A stretch of DNA of 43,170 nt from Chitinophagaceae bacterium. GTDB taxonomy: Bacteria > Bacteroidota > Bacteroidia > Chitinophagales > Chitinophagaceae. Numbering within the stretch: the first letter of the stretch is position 1; each line of letters starts with the position of its first letter. The stretch spans positions 1 through 43,170 of the forward strand of contig CANJQU010000026.1 in the NCBI GenBank assembly GCA_947476485.1, given 5' to 3'. The position numbers and the translations under genes were made by a program. Shown one piece after another: positions 42,825 through 43,170 of the stretch. The notes beneath the pieces are model-generated. The model saw only the letters and a list, made by a program, of their open reading frames with translations, ran no database searches and was not told the origin of the DNA.

Positions 42825-43170
42825 GTTGACATACTATTTTCGGTAACTACCAACTGCCAACTTGAAACTGCCAACTGAAAACTGTGAACTGGTGGGGTAT
42901 AATGAGAAATGCAAATAACCATTAATATCAGCCACCACAAAGACTTTTAGGAGATTTCCATGCCCCATTTGGGATTTTCTTTTTATCGGGACATGGGGCA
43001 TTGAACAGTTGACATACTATTTTCGGTAACCACCAACTGCCAACTGAAAACTTCCAACTGGAAACTGCGAACTGGGTGGGGCATAAAGCCTGCACTGAGC
43101 TTGCCGAAGTGGGAAATGCAAATAACTATTAATATCAGCCACCACAAAGACTTTTAGGAGATTTCCATGC
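42825..43170 (+). repeat. Large tandem repeat (about 183-208 bp) cut by the window edge
   Basis: Copy A starts at 42825 (GTTGACATACTATTTTCGG) and copy B at 43008, in the same orientation, 183 bases apart. Both hold a low-complexity block of CAACTG/AAACTG words, then a conserved block ending AGGAGATTTCCATGC. Copy B carries about 25 extra bases including GCACTGAGCTTGCCGAAGTG. Copy B runs off the edge, so the number of copies is unknown. Confidence 0.9.
42962..43001. promoter_or_regulatory. Inverted repeat ATGCCCCAT/ATGGGGCAT in tandem-repeat copy A
   Basis: Arms of about 9 bases (starting near 42960 and ending near 43001) enclose about 24 bases. The left arm's ATG follows AGGAG by six bases, a rare strong ribosome binding site for this genome. 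It opens a 14-codon frame ending in TGA just after the right arm. It may be a hairpin or a leader-peptide cassette; which is unclear. Confidence 0.35.

Noticed and set aside
42840-42892. CAACTG/AAACTG word cluster as operator iterons
   Set aside because: The words are irregular and low-complexity; similar strings are common in Bacteroidota intergenic DNA, so I only describe it as part of the tandem repeat.
1-43170. tRNA, rRNA, riboswitch or CRISPR loci
   Set aside because: I examined the intergenic gaps for cloverleaf, T-loop GTTCRANYC and repeat-spacer patterns and saw none; most gaps are too short.

Overview
The window looks like a chromosomal segment of a Bacteroidota bacterium, most likely a Chitinophagaceae/Sphingobacteriia-type lineage. 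The evidence is three secreted proteins with type IX secretion (T9SS) C-terminal sorting domains, a PorP/SprF-family protein, a SusC-like TonB-dependent receptor with a DUF5689 lipoprotein, a short-form AMP nucleosidase, a Bacteroidota-style 3-hydroxyanthranilate dioxygenase, promoters of the TTG-N19/20-TAnnTTTG type, and almost no Shine-Dalgarno sequences. No tRNA, rRNA, CRISPR array or phage module was seen. The left edge cuts a lipoprotein gene, and the right edge cuts a tandem repeat.

Region by region. 0-6 kb: lipoprotein (partial), fused two-domain peptide ABC ATPase, AMP nucleosidase, and a two-gene acyl-transfer unit (MBOAT membrane acyltransferase plus an SGNH-like lipoprotein). 6-12.3 kb: small exported protein, a 915-aa NHL-propeller T9SS protein, a TMTC/PMT-like membrane protein with TPRs, a glycine-rich stress protein and a small exported protein. 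12.4-16.5 kb: UPF0173 hydrolase, then parA-parB, facing an HtrA/DegP protease across a strong bidirectional terminator. 16.6-22.7 kb: a possible nucleic-acid or phosphate scavenging locus (T9SS protein, DUF5689 lipoprotein, TonB receptor, and a divergent secreted endonuclease/exonuclease/phosphatase-fold enzyme). 22.7-38.4 kb: mostly single-gene housekeeping and envelope functions: 3-hydroxyanthranilate dioxygenase, CorC/GldE-like protein, PorP/SprF, 3-methyladenine glycosylase, RsmI-like methylase, GT2 plus alpha/beta hydrolase pair, FG-GAP T9SS protein, methyltransferase, GluQ-RS, RluD-like pseudouridine synthase, double-OmpA protein, DUF1003-like coiled-coil protein, MauE-thioredoxin fusion and a small lipoprotein.

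38.4-40.9 kb is the accessory part. A REP-associated tyrosine transposase (RAYT) lies between inverted two-hairpin ends and abuts the 3' remnant of an IS200/IS605 tnpA gene. A second, truncated copy of the RAYT left end lies 1.2 kb away. Between the two copies, an AT-rich gene of unknown function is bracketed by 41-bp direct repeats. The window ends with a large exported protein of unknown function, a 35-aa membrane microprotein, and a roughly 183-208 bp tandem repeat that contains a conserved AGGAG-ATG unit and an inverted repeat.
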